Shown here: positions 9,895-18,617 of the stretch, piece by piece
Position numbering within the stretch: the first letter of the stretch is position 1
Layout of the letters: every line of letters begins with the position of its first letter
From: Lactobacillus sp.
Lineage (GTDB): Bacteria > Bacillota > Bacilli > Lactobacillales > Lactobacillaceae
NCBI GenBank assembly: GCA_030530865.1
Contig: JAUMUC010000002.1
Location: 169,119 to 233,118, forward strand
Direction: 5' to 3'
DNA length: 64,000 bases
The notes under the pieces: generated by a model
The model's database searches: none
What the model saw: only the letters and a program-made list of their open reading frames with translations
Told to the model about the DNA's origin: nothing
Program-made: the position numbers and the translations under genes

Positions 9895-9931
9895 TAAAAA
9901 AGTACGTTTAGCAAGCTAAACATACTTTTTA
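9895..9931 (-). terminator. Terminator between the rhodanese-like gene and miaA
   Basis: On the minus strand AAGTATGTTTAGC pairs with GCTAAACGTACTT and is followed by T5. The hairpin begins at the stop codon of the rhodanese-like gene. Confidence 0.8.
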
Positions 9932-10330
9932 ATATTTTGAAGATTTTACCCGGCCATCCCAATCGTTAATGCCACCAGTAAGGTAGTAGATTGAGTTATA
10001 ACCTTTACGCTTCAACATCCGAGCTGCCTTTAAAGTTACTGTTTTTGAATCTGAATATAGATAAACAGGCATATCTTTACGAAGTTCTTGATACTTGTAT
10101 TTAAACATGCTCATTGGAAATGAACGTGCTCCATCAATATGTTTTCTCTTAAAAGGAGCTGCTTCACGCAAGTCCACGATTTGTGCCTTACGCATACCTT
10201 CTTTAAATTCTTCTTTGGTTAATTGTCCACCTAAACGCTTATTAGCAATAAAGTTCATGATACCAACTGCTAAGAAACCGATCAGGATGACTAGCAAAAT
10301 GCCATCTAAAACCAAAATAAATGTTTGCAT
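9929..10330 (-). CDS. Membrane-anchored rhodanese-like protein without the catalytic cysteine
   Basis: A 133-residue protein with one N-terminal membrane segment (about residues 4-26) and a rhodanese fold resembling B. subtilis YqhL. Domain landmarks are VDLREAAPFKRKHIDGA, LKAARMLKRKGY and YYLTGGINDW. In active sulfurtransferases the loop after the central strand starts with cysteine. Here the equivalent VYLYSDSKT has serine or aspartate and no cysteine at all, so sulfur transfer is unlikely. It follows the rhomboid and yqgQ genes, an arrangement conserved in related bacteria. The function is unknown. Confidence 0.82.
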   Translation of the reverse strand: MQTFILVLDGILLVILIGFLAVGIMNFIANKRLGGQLTKEEFKEGMRKAQIVDLREAAPFKRKHIDGARSFPMSMFKYKYQELRKDMPVYLYSDSKTVTLKAARMLKRKGYNSIYYLTGGINDWDGRVKSSKY

Positions 10331-10363
10331 GCTTTTCCCTCCAATTCCTTAGTTTATTCTAAC

Positions 10364-10579
10364 CTACTTTTCGGAAAATAGACCACCCTTTTCTTCAATA
10401 TCATGTTCGTGACGCAGAATTAATTTAGCGGTCATGTAGGTTTTATTGTCAATTAGTCCAGCATGAAAAAGATTATCAAGCTCTAAAGCCATAAGTTCGA
10501 TATCCCAAATTCGTTTGCCAACGTGGACTAAAATGCCATACTTCTTTAAAAGCTGACCAACATCATACAGAGTTTTCAT
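10364..10579 (-). CDS. yqgQ: YqgQ-family protein (DUF910)
   Basis: A 71-residue soluble protein matching the small YqgQ family, recognisable from TLYDVGQLLKKYG, the VGKRIWDIELM motif and the Leu-rich helix that follows. B. subtilis YqgQ lies next to the glucokinase gene and has been proposed to bind nucleic acid, but no role is proven. Here it abuts the rhomboid protease gene with no gap and is followed by the rhodanese-like gene. No glucokinase gene is in this operon. Confidence 0.85.
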   Translation of the reverse strand: MKTLYDVGQLLKKYGILVHVGKRIWDIELMALELDNLFHAGLIDNKTYMTAKLILRHEHDIEEKGGLFSEK

Positions 10580-11254
10580 TTAACCGATCACCAGACCTTT
10601 TTTAAGGAAGAAAACTAGCAAAGCCATCAAAACACCAAATGCTAAAGCACGGTACCAACGATCATAACGTTTCAAGACGCGGCTTCCTAAAACCATGGCG
10701 ATTAAAACACCGCCGATAAAGCCACCAATGTGTCCCCAAATATCAATATCTGGCATAAAAAGATTGAAGACAATATTAACGACTGCTAATGAAAAAGCTT
10801 GTCGTCCTAATAAAAGACCAGCTTGATTATCACGATTCCGATAGCCAATGATGGACATCGCACCGAGCAATCCAAAAACAGCGGTTGAAGCACCGGCTGA
10901 GATTGAATAATCATTAGCAAAAGCCAGGCTCATCACATTTCCAAAAATACCAGTCAATAAGTAAAGTGCCAAGAAACGCCAATGACCCATGATTCTTTCT
11001 AAATATGGTCCAAGATAGGCAATCATCACCATATTGCAGGCAAGATGCAAGATGCCGATATGTAAAAATTGGGCTGTAACTAAACGATACCATTGTCCAT
11101 AATTGACAATCAGCACATTATTTTGGGCACCAAGGCGAATTAAGGTTGTTGTATTACTTGATCCGCCAGAAAGAGCTTCGAAAACAAAGATGGCAACTAG
11201 GAAAATTAAAATTAGCGAGGTAACAGTATTTTCTTTTAAGTCACTTAAATTCAT
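10580..11254 (-). CDS. Rhomboid-family intramembrane serine protease
   Basis: A 224-residue membrane protein with six or seven hydrophobic segments, related to B. subtilis YqgP/GluP. The catalytic dyad is visible: the serine in AGASTAVFGLLGA (about residue 124) and the histidine in WGHIGGFIGG (about 175). The HIGILHLACNM segment matches the conserved helix 2 histidine/asparagine motif. It cleaves substrates within the membrane. Targets are unknown. It is the first of a short operon with yqgQ and the rhodanese-like gene, downstream of the rpmG terminator. Confidence 0.92.
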   Translation of the reverse strand: MNLSDLKENTVTSLILIFLVAIFVFEALSGGSSNTTTLIRLGAQNNVLIVNYGQWYRLVTAQFLHIGILHLACNMVMIAYLGPYLERIMGHWRFLALYLLTGIFGNVMSLAFANDYSISAGASTAVFGLLGAMSIIGYRNRDNQAGLLLGRQAFSLAVVNIVFNLFMPDIDIWGHIGGFIGGVLIAMVLGSRVLKRYDRWYRALAFGVLMALLVFFLKKGLVIG

Positions 11255-11266
11255 ATAAATTCCTTT

Positions 11267-11300
11267 AAAAAAAGAGCAGGCGAAAGATGCCTGCTTCTTC
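11267..11300 (-). terminator. Terminator of rpmG
   Basis: On the minus strand GAAGCAGGC and GCCTGCTC pair (6-8 base loop) and are followed by T7, between rpmG and the rhomboid gene. Confidence 0.85.
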
Positions 11301-11307
11301 GTTTTTA

Positions 11308-11457
11308 TTACTTAGTTTCACGGTGAAGTGTTGCGTGTCTTTCAACTGGACAATACTTCTTTAATTCTAAACGTTCTGGGTGCTTACGCTTGTTCTTCTT
11401 TGATAAGTAACTACGGTCACCGCATTCAGTACATTCTAAAAGGATATTATCTGCCAT
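11308..11457 (-). CDS. rpmG: 50S ribosomal protein L33
   Basis: A short gene of 49 codons plus stop. The translation begins [19 protein letters not shown] and ends [11 protein letters not shown], diagnostic of L33. The ATG follows GGTGG by 6 bases. The protein keeps the first CxxC pair but has only one cysteine (YCPVE) where zinc-binding forms have a second pair, so it is intermediate between the C+ and C- types and may not hold zinc tightly. It lies between the class B PBP gene and the rhomboid operon. Confidence 0.95.
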   Translation of the reverse strand: MADNILLECTECGDRSYLSKKNKRKHPERLELKKYCPVERHATLHRETK

Positions 11458-11526
11458 TGTTTTCACCACCTGCAATTTAATTTGACTAAATCATTTTAAC
11501 ATTCTTAATTCTAATTTTCCAGTATT

Positions 11527-13626
11527 TTATTTGTTACTGTGAAGTTTAAAGTAATTTTGCACCATACTCTTAGCTACACTCAAGGTGTAGTGACCTTCTA
11601 GATCAGGATCTAATCCTGGGAAGACAATCGCTACTGCCAATTGAGGATTCTTAGTTGGAGCAAAGCCGATGAAGGTGGCATTGATCAATTCAATGTTGTA
11701 ACTCTTGTTTGGCTTCTTTGGATTGTAGTAGAAGGTTTGAGCAGTACCAGTTTTGGCTGAAATAGCTGGCTTAACACTCTTCAATGTATGAGCTGTACCC
11801 CATGAATTTGAACCATGAACTACTTGCCACATACCTTGTTTAATCACAGCTAACTCTGATTGAGTCCAAGGAATTCTAAATTGAACGTTCGGTTGCTTGT
11901 TATAAGTAATCTTCAAGCGATTATTTGAACTAGTTTTACCAATTCCTTGTACGATATATGGTTGCATCCGGTATCCACCATTAGCAATGGTTGAAACATA
12001 TTGAGCTAATTGAATTGGTGTATAAGCATCATAGTTACCATATGATTCGTCCAATACAGAACCGGATAAAATCTGACCGTTGTCATCATATGAGCTACCT
12101 TCAATTCCTTTGGCTTCACCTGGTAAGTCAACCCCAGTCTTTTGTCCTAAACCAAACATATTGAAGTTATTTCTTAAAATGCTAAAAGCATTTTGTGGAA
12201 TATGGATATAGGTCTTAGGTACATATTTTGCCTTAAGCCAACGCATAGCTAAGTGCATCATGTAAATGTTTGAAGAAACTTCCAAGGCACTAGCTGCATT
12301 CAATGAAGAGAAAGTGCCAATTGGGTAAACTGATTTCTTAACTGGCGTACTTGGCAAATAAATTGGCGTATCAGCCAACGTGTTGTCGGTTGGCGTAATT
12401 GCCCCATTCATCAATCCCCCAGCAACCATCGCTGGCTTAACTACAGACCCCATAACGAAAGTTTGGTTGATAACACCTAAAGCATTATCAGTCATTTTTC
12501 CTGTTGTGGTATCTCTAGAAATTCCTGTCATAGCCAAAATGGCACCAGTTTGAGGATTCATAGCAATGGCATAAGCACCATTAGAATATTTAGCCGCACC
12601 AGCGGAAATCGCTGCCTTATATTGTGACTTCAAGGCATTTTGCACAATCTTTTGATACTTAGCATCGATCGTTAATTGCAAACTTGCCCCTGATTCACCC
12701 TTGTAAACAGTCTTAGTTTGGTCAACTTTACCATTTGAATCAACTTCACTCGTTGATTTAGTACCCTTAAGTAGAGCTTCATATTCTTTTTCTAGATATG
12801 AGGTACCTACTCGGTCGTTTCTTGAGTAACCTTCCATCAAGTAGTACTTCAAGTTGTCACTTGGCAAACCGGCTTTTTCAGTTGAAACAGAACCGATAAT
12901 ACTTTGAATTGAAGCCCCATTTGGATAACTTCTTTCCCAGTCAGTTCCGATCCCAACCCCTGGCAATTCAGAGAGGTGTTCACCAACTAAAGCAACTTCA
13001 GTACTAGTTAAGTCCTTATTTTTAACATAGATGGTTGAAAGCATAGAAGCTCCACTAACCTTGTTAAAAATCAAAGCTGCAGTTTCTTCCCGTTTAGTTA
13101 ATTCGGGATTTTCTTTCATGACCTGATTTATTAAGTTTTTATAAATTGTTGAAGAATCAAGGGCATTACCGGAACTGTCGACTTTTTCACTCTTAGGCAA
13201 ATTCTTGGTCTCGCGAGCCAAATTCTGATTATTAGCTAAGTAATAAGCTGCTTTAATCTGCTTAGTCAAATCGCTACTATCAAGGGTGATATATGCACTT
13301 AATTTATTAGAAATATCATACAAATCACTCGTGCTAGCTGAAGCACTTCTCGTATATGTGACAGCATTATTAGCCTTATTACCGACTAAAATTCGACCTT
13401 GAGAATCATACATGATACCTCGAGGAACTTGACTAGAAATCGTATTAGTATCTGTTTGATTAACTTCAGATTTGAATTGTCCACCGTATGCTAGTTGCAA
13501 ATATGCCAGCTGAGCAATGAGCATCGCAAACAAGACAAAAATAACACCGAGAATGATTTTCATCCGGATTGGCGTTTCAAACGCCTTTCTCGATTTATCT
13601 ACATTATTCTTTTTAAAAAAATTCAT
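11527..13626 (-). CDS. Class B penicillin-binding protein (transpeptidase)
   Basis: A 699-residue peptidoglycan transpeptidase. It has a short cytoplasmic N-terminus, one membrane anchor (about 23-45), the PBP dimerisation domain beginning at VPRGIMYDSQG, and a C-terminal transpeptidase with all three motifs: SVVK (Ser394), SSN (451-453) and KTGT (625-628). No PASTA domains follow. It resembles the PBP2b/PBP3 group of lactobacilli, but I cannot separate the elongation and division paralogues safely, so no symbol is given. It is divergent from the YfhO gene, with a 77-base shared upstream region. Confidence 0.92.
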   Translation of the reverse strand: MNFFKKNNVDKSRKAFETPIRMKIILGVIFVLFAMLIAQLAYLQLAYGGQFKSEVNQTDTNTISSQVPRGIMYDSQGRILVGNKANNAVTYTRSASASTSDLYDISNKLSAYITLDSSDLTKQIKAAYYLANNQNLARETKNLPKSEKVDSSGNALDSSTIYKNLINQVMKENPELTKREETAALIFNKVSGASMLSTIYVKNKDLTSTEVALVGEHLSELPGVGIGTDWERSYPNGASIQSIIGSVSTEKAGLPSDNLKYYLMEGYSRNDRVGTSYLEKEYEALLKGTKSTSEVDSNGKVDQTKTVYKGESGASLQLTIDAKYQKIVQNALKSQYKAAISAGAAKYSNGAYAIAMNPQTGAILAMTGISRDTTTGKMTDNALGVINQTFVMGSVVKPAMVAGGLMNGAITPTDNTLADTPIYLPSTPVKKSVYPIGTFSSLNAASALEVSSNIYMMHLAMRWLKAKYVPKTYIHIPQNAFSILRNNFNMFGLGQKTGVDLPGEAKGIEGSSYDDNGQILSGSVLDESYGNYDAYTPIQLAQYVSTIANGGYRMQPYIVQGIGKTSSNNRLKITYNKQPNVQFRIPWTQSELAVIKQGMWQVVHGSNSWGTAHTLKSVKPAISAKTGTAQTFYYNPKKPNKSYNIELINATFIGFAPTKNPQLAVAIVFPGLDPDLEGHYTLSVAKSMVQNYFKLHSNK

Positions 13627-13703
13627 GTTTTGATTTCCTTATTAAAACTGGTATCATTTTAACAGAAAAAGTTTTTAAATTCTATTCCCGAGGAGACAAT
13701 AGC

Positions 13704-16265
13704 GTGAAAAATATGAAAAACATTTTTTCTAAAAAGGCTCTACCTTATTGGTTAAGTTTTTTCGTGCCTTTTATTTTATTTGCTGGATATTTTGCATATC
13801 ACGGCTCTAACATTTTAACGATTGACCTTGGACAACAATATATCGACTTCTTGGCTTTTGTCAGAAGAAATCTATTTAGCGATCCGCTCAATCTAATTTA
13901 CTCATTCCAAAATGGACATGGTAACTCAATGATCGGTACTGATGCTTACTACTTGCTCAGTCCATTAAACTTGCTTTTGTTCCTATTTCCATTAAAGATT
14001 CTTCCATACGCAATCTATGTTTTAATTTCTGTTAAGATTGCCCTTTCTGGATTAACTGCTTTTCATTACTGGAATAAAAAGTTCAACAACACTTGGTCAA
14101 GTTTACCAGCCAGCTTAGCTTATGCTTTGTCAGGTTATGCAATGGCTTACTTCATCAACTTGATGTGGTTAGATTCTGTGATTTTGCTACCTATTTTGGT
14201 AATGGAAATCGACAAGTTATTAGCTGGTAAAAAGCACCACTTGGTAGCAGTTACTTGTGCCCTTTGGATCACTAACTTCTACAGTGGTTACATGGCTTTA
14301 TTATTCGGTTTAATCTACTTCATTGCTAGATCAACTAGTGAAGGGATTTTCCTTGAAAAGTTATGGGCTTACATTAAGTCTTCAGCTATCGCCAGCTTTA
14401 TGTCAGCTGTACTTTTAATTCCAGCTGCTAGTGACTTATTACTGGGTAAAGCTAAGAACTCAGCTACTTGGAGCATGAACTTCTTGTTTGAACCATGGCA
14501 ATTGTTCATGAAGTTATTGACTGGTGCTTACAATTTCCGTGAAATGAGTGCCGGTTTGCCAAACATTTTCTTAACTACTTTACTTTTCTACTTGGCAATT
14601 CAATACTTCTTTAACAAGAACTTCTCTGCTAAAGAAAAATGGATCAACGGATTTGTGACTCTATTCTTCATTTTGTCATTAAGTTGGATTCCACTTAACT
14701 TAATTTGGCACATGGGTCAATTCCCAATTTGGTACCCTTCAAGATTTAGTTTTGTTGTTATCTTCTGGGTAATTGACTTAGCTTTGAAGAATTTGAATAA
14801 TCTTGATTTAAAGATGGGTAAAGTTCAACCTGTCTTGTTGATTATTTTATCAATTGCCTTTGTGCTTGAATGGATCAAGCTAAAGCCTAGCTTTACTTTC
14901 TTAAACATGAGTACTATTTTAATTTCAGGAATTTACTTATTCTTGTCAGTACTCTACTGTTTAGTTGTTTGCCAAGATAAAGATATTAAGAAATCCTTCT
15001 TTGCAGTCTTTGTCTTTACTGAAGTTTTAGTCAACCTTTACCTCAGTTTGAACAACTTAACTTTCCAAAACAATCGTGATTATGAAGTTTACGCAACTAA
15101 CATGCGTGAAATTTACTCAAAGATTCAAGCAAAAGATCCATCATTCTACAGAACTGCAGCTGTTTTCTCACGTGATGACGATGATAGTTTCTCAATTGGT
15201 TACAATGGTTTGAGTACATTCAACTCATTAATCAACAACACCACTTCAGACTTTGTTAAGAACTTTGGTTATGCTCAAAGTTTGAACTCATATAGTATGG
15301 CTGGTGGTAACCCAATTTCTGATTCACTCTTTGGTGTGAAGTACATTATTAAGCCAACAACTAATATTTACAGCATTCCTGAAAGTGAACGTCTACAAAT
15401 TAGCAATACAGCTCAAGTTCCTACTGATAAGATGATTGCTCATACTCGTCAGTTAATGGCTTACGTTCAACCTGCAGTTCCAATGGTATTTAGTTCAAAT
15501 ACCTCATTGAAATTCGACTTGAACGTCTTCAACCCAGTTGACAGTATTAATAACTTTGCTCACAACGTCTTAAACAATCAAAAGCCTTACTTAATGCAAT
15601 TCGGCTTAGATAACTTTAAGCTCAAGAACGCTAAGAAAGATAAAAATTCTGCTACTAACTACATTGCCAAAAATGCTAATAAAGATGCATACATCAAAAA
15701 GACAATTAAGTTAAGTGACAACCACAGTTACTACTTACTACTTAGCTCAGATATTATTTCAAACAATAATATTGACGTAACTGTAAACGATGTGAAATTA
15801 ACTTTCCCAACTAAGAATGGTCAAAACATTTTGATCTACATGACCCAGCAAAGTAAGGGTGAAAAGCTTCGCATCAAATTCAAATTTAAGGATAGTCTAG
15901 ATATCAGTAGTGTTCAATTAGTCAACATGAATGTATCTCAATACAATAAAGATGTCATTAAGTTCAACACTAAGCAACCTACTGTAAGTTTGACTAACCC
16001 AATGACAGTTGAAACAACCAGCTTCAAGAGTGGTAAATACGTTAAAACAACCATTCCTTGGAGTGAAAACTGGACTGCTTATGTTAACGGCAAGAAAGCA
16101 CAAACAACTCAATACAACAATGCTCTACTAGCTGTTAAGACTAAGCCCGGTCAATCAATCAAAGTTAAATTAGTCTTCGTTCCAAAGATGCTCTATTTAG
16201 GATTACTCATAACTCTAATCGCAACAGCAATTTTCTGGAAATTTAAGAAGCATATTTACAAGTAA
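13704..16265 (+). CDS. YfhO-family multispanning membrane protein
   Basis: An 853-residue protein with about 12-13 membrane segments in residues 1-430, a long extracytoplasmic region (about 450-830) and a final C-terminal membrane helix. The N-terminal half resembles GT-C glycosyltransferases, and YfhO of B. subtilis takes part in lipoteichoic acid glycosylation. By analogy it may glycosylate a wall or membrane polymer, which is inference. The GTG at 13704 follows GAGGAG by 8 bases and is preferred to the ATG at codon 4. It is a single gene ending in a long-stem terminator. Confidence 0.88.
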   Translation: MKNMKNIFSKKALPYWLSFFVPFILFAGYFAYHGSNILTIDLGQQYIDFLAFVRRNLFSDPLNLIYSFQNGHGNSMIGTDAYYLLSPLNLLLFLFPLKILPYAIYVLISVKIALSGLTAFHYWNKKFNNTWSSLPASLAYALSGYAMAYFINLMWLDSVILLPILVMEIDKLLAGKKHHLVAVTCALWITNFYSGYMALLFGLIYFIARSTSEGIFLEKLWAYIKSSAIASFMSAVLLIPAASDLLLGKAKNSATWSMNFLFEPWQLFMKLLTGAYNFREMSAGLPNIFLTTLLFYLAIQYFFNKNFSAKEKWINGFVTLFFILSLSWIPLNLIWHMGQFPIWYPSRFSFVVIFWVIDLALKNLNNLDLKMGKVQPVLLIILSIAFVLEWIKLKPSFTFLNMSTILISGIYLFLSVLYCLVVCQDKDIKKSFFAVFVFTEVLVNLYLSLNNLTFQNNRDYEVYATNMREIYSKIQAKDPSFYRTAAVFSRDDDDSFSIGYNGLSTFNSLINNTTSDFVKNFGYAQSLNSYSMAGGNPISDSLFGVKYIIKPTTNIYSIPESERLQISNTAQVPTDKMIAHTRQLMAYVQPAVPMVFSSNTSLKFDLNVFNPVDSINNFAHNVLNNQKPYLMQFGLDNFKLKNAKKDKNSATNYIAKNANKDAYIKKTIKLSDNHSYYLLLSSDIISNNNIDVTVNDVKLTFPTKNGQNILIYMTQQSKGEKLRIKFKFKDSLDISSVQLVNMNVSQYNKDVIKFNTKQPTVSLTNPMTVETTSFKSGKYVKTTIPWSENWTAYVNGKKAQTTQYNNALLAVKTKPGQSIKVKLVFVPKMLYLGLLITLIATAIFWKFKKHIYK

Positions 16266-16273
16266 AAACTAGC

Positions 16274-16333
16274 AATAAGATCTAATTTTCGATACAATTT
16301 ATACGTTATCAAAAAATTAGATCTTATTTTTTT
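16274..16333 (+). terminator. Long-stem hairpin terminator after yfhO
   Basis: AATAAGATCTAATTTT (16274-16289) pairs perfectly over 16 bp with 16313-16328, with a 23-base loop and a following T run. It ends about 20 bases before the start of the next gene, so it could also affect expression of that gene. Confidence 0.75.
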
Positions 16334-16352
16334 AGAAAAGGTGTTTAAATTA

Positions 16353-17276
16353 ATGGCAATTAAATACACAATTGGTGTAGACGCCGGTGGTACTCACTCT
16401 ACTGCTATTGCTTACGATGAACAAGGTAAGGAATTAGCAAGAGCTGAAGCCGGACAAGGTAATATTAACGCTGACTACGAAGGCGGTATCGATCACATCG
16501 CTTCTGCAGTTAACGAAATTTTAGACAAAGTTGATGGAGACTGCCAACGTGTTCTTTGTGGTATCGCTGGTTTGTCAGTTGTTGGTGGAGCTGCAGAAGT
16601 TGCTGCAACTATTTCATCAAAGATTTCTAACTTACCTACTCGTGCCGTAACTGACTCACTTTTAGCCCTTTACAACGGTTTAGAAGGTGCTGATGGTGCT
16701 TTAGTTATCGCAGGTACTGGTTCAGTTGTTAACGGCTTACAAGATGGTCGTTTAATCAGTGTTGGTGGTTACGGTAACTTACTTGGTGACGAAGGTTCAG
16801 GTTACGCAATTTCAGTTGCTGCAATGAAGGAAGCTCTTCTTAAGTGGGACCGTCGTGAAGAAAGTAGCTTAATTAAGTTATTTACTGAATTATTCGACGT
16901 AGATGAAATGAACGACTGTAACGCTAAGTTCTACAAGATGGCTAACTCAGAAGTTGCTGGTATGGCTGTCAAGGTAGCTAAGTTAGCAGATGCTGGCGAT
17001 CAAGAAGCAATCGAAATTATTCGTCAACAAGGTTTGCTTTTAGCTAGAGATATCATCATTTGCTTGGACCGTTACGAAGATCCTAAGCCAATGCGTGTTG
17101 CTTTAACTGGTTCAGTTTTAGCTAACAACGAAATGATGCGTTCAATTATTGAAGACGAAGTTAAGTCATCATACCCTGATGTTGTCTTCTCAATTTCAAA
17201 TGGTGAAAACGCTCGTGGTGTACTTTTCGATAAGTCAAACGACTACCGTTACTTCACTAACCATTCACATCATTAA
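16353..17276 (+). CDS. BadF/BadG-type sugar kinase (N-acetylglucosamine kinase-like)
   Basis: A 307-residue kinase of the actin-like ATPase superfamily. The phosphate-1 motif IGVDAGGTHS opens the protein, the adenosine-side motif AGTGSVVNG lies near residue 125, and GGYGNLLGDEGSGYAIS is the signature shared with eukaryotic-type N-acetylglucosamine kinases. It probably phosphorylates an amino sugar released from glycans or the wall. The ATG at 16353 is chosen because AAAAGGTG precedes it by a proper distance. The upstream GTG at 16341 is part of that ribosome site. It is a single gene ending in a shared terminator. Confidence 0.85.
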   Translation: MAIKYTIGVDAGGTHSTAIAYDEQGKELARAEAGQGNINADYEGGIDHIASAVNEILDKVDGDCQRVLCGIAGLSVVGGAAEVAATISSKISNLPTRAVTDSLLALYNGLEGADGALVIAGTGSVVNGLQDGRLISVGGYGNLLGDEGSGYAISVAAMKEALLKWDRREESSLIKLFTELFDVDEMNDCNAKFYKMANSEVAGMAVKVAKLADAGDQEAIEIIRQQGLLLARDIIICLDRYEDPKPMRVALTGSVLANNEMMRSIIEDEVKSSYPDVVFSISNGENARGVLFDKSNDYRYFTNHSHH

Positions 17277-17284
17277 TTATAAAT

Positions 17285-17323
17285 AAAAATAGCTCATATC
17301 AATCTATATGAGCTATTTTTTTA
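17285..17323. terminator. Bidirectional terminator
   Basis: The stem AATAGCTCATAT/ATATGAGCTATT with a 6-base loop is flanked by A and T runs. It separates the convergent kinase and solute-binding protein genes. Confidence 0.85.
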
Positions 17324-18601
17324 TTGCTTCCAATCTGAATCAAACTTAGCTTTACCTGCTTTAATCAAGCTGTCAACATTCTTTGTTTTAGCTTGAGAAA
17401 GAATGTTTTCTAAGATGGCATTAACATCTCTGAAAGTGTATTCTGAGTTCTTTGAACTTGGAATGTTGTATAAGTGCTTCATTGAGTATTGAACGATAGC
17501 TGGAGACTTGATTTCAGTTGTCTTAGTGTAACTTGGATCAGTCAAGGCATCTTCGTTAACTGGAACATATCCAGTTGCCTTTGCCCATGAAATTTGGCTC
17601 TTCTTTGATGCCAAGAACTTCATGTACTTGAAGGCAGCTGTCTTTTGAGCAGCACTTGCATGCTTAAACATGAACAAGTCAGCACCACGTGGCATGTTGT
17701 AAGTTGAAGGACGGTTAGTTACGCCATAGCTAAATTTGCCTTTTAAGCCTTGCTTAACGAAACTTTCACCCGCACTTGAAGAAACATACATCGCAACTTG
17801 TTGACTAGCGAATGGAGCTGATAAGTACTTTTGTGAGCCAGCGATCATGAAGTAACCAGCTTTAATTCCATCAGCGTAGTAGTGAATAACTTTCTTTGAA
17901 GCTGCACCATTGAAGTCGATCTTTTCATCGAAGTTTTGACCTTCATCCTTCATACCATTTGCATAGTAAGCAGATAAGTTGTCAAAACCAGCCCCAACGA
18001 CTTTCTTACCAGATTTCTTGTAAATTTTTTCAGCAGCAGCTTTCATTTGTGCCATGGTCTTAGGAACCTTAACGCCGTACTTGTTAAATAAAGTCTTGTT
18101 GTAGTACAAAACTTCAACTGACTTGTTGAATGGCATACCGTATTGGACACCCTTAACTTGAGCACCCTTCAATAAATCTGGCAAAATCTTTGAATTCTTA
18201 ACACTGCCCCAACCGACTGTTGAGTTTTCAATGTATGGCTTAAGGTCAACTAAGTAACCACCAACAGCTGGTGTGTAGAAGTAGCCAGCGTATCCTTGAG
18301 CAATAGTTGGCAAGTTATTTGGTGATTGCAATGTGTTTAAAACCTTTGAACGAATATCTTCATAAGTTCCTTGGTATTGCAATTTAACCTTAATCTTTGG
18401 ATTTTCTTTTTCAAATTGCTTAGTTAAGCTTTCTAGCTTAGTTTGTGATGGTCCAACCATCGCATTCCAAAAAGTAATGGTAGTTGTCTTTGAAATTTTA
18501 GTTTGAACTTTTTCAGCTTTTTGATTGTTGTTTGAGCAACCCGCTAATAATAAGCCAGCAGCAGCTACAGATAAAATGGCTGTTGTTTTAAATAACTTCA
18601 T
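17321..18601 (-). CDS. ABC-type sugar solute-binding lipoprotein, without its permease
   Basis: A 426-residue family 1 extracellular solute-binding protein of the UgpB/MalE kind. The signal peptide ends in the lipobox LLAGC (Cys about 21), so it is membrane-anchored by lipid. The fold is supported by TITFWNAMVGP, the KVKLQYQGTYED segment and GVQYGMPFNKSVEVLYYN, typical of glycerol-3-phosphate or oligosaccharide binders. Remarkably, no permease or ATPase gene lies beside it. The neighbours are L-HicDH and a kinase. It may work with a transporter encoded elsewhere or act as a decoy or signalling binder. The substrate cannot be named. Confidence 0.88.
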   Translation of the reverse strand: MKLFKTTAILSVAAAGLLLAGCSNNNQKAEKVQTKISKTTTITFWNAMVGPSQTKLESLTKQFEKENPKIKVKLQYQGTYEDIRSKVLNTLQSPNNLPTIAQGYAGYFYTPAVGGYLVDLKPYIENSTVGWGSVKNSKILPDLLKGAQVKGVQYGMPFNKSVEVLYYNKTLFNKYGVKVPKTMAQMKAAAEKIYKKSGKKVVGAGFDNLSAYYANGMKDEGQNFDEKIDFNGAASKKVIHYYADGIKAGYFMIAGSQKYLSAPFASQQVAMYVSSSAGESFVKQGLKGKFSYGVTNRPSTYNMPRGADLFMFKHASAAQKTAAFKYMKFLASKKSQISWAKATGYVPVNEDALTDPSYTKTTEIKSPAIVQYSMKHLYNIPSSKNSEYTFRDVNAILENILSQAKTKNVDSLIKAGKAKFDSDWKQ

Positions 18602-18617
18602 GATTTTCCCCTAAAAA

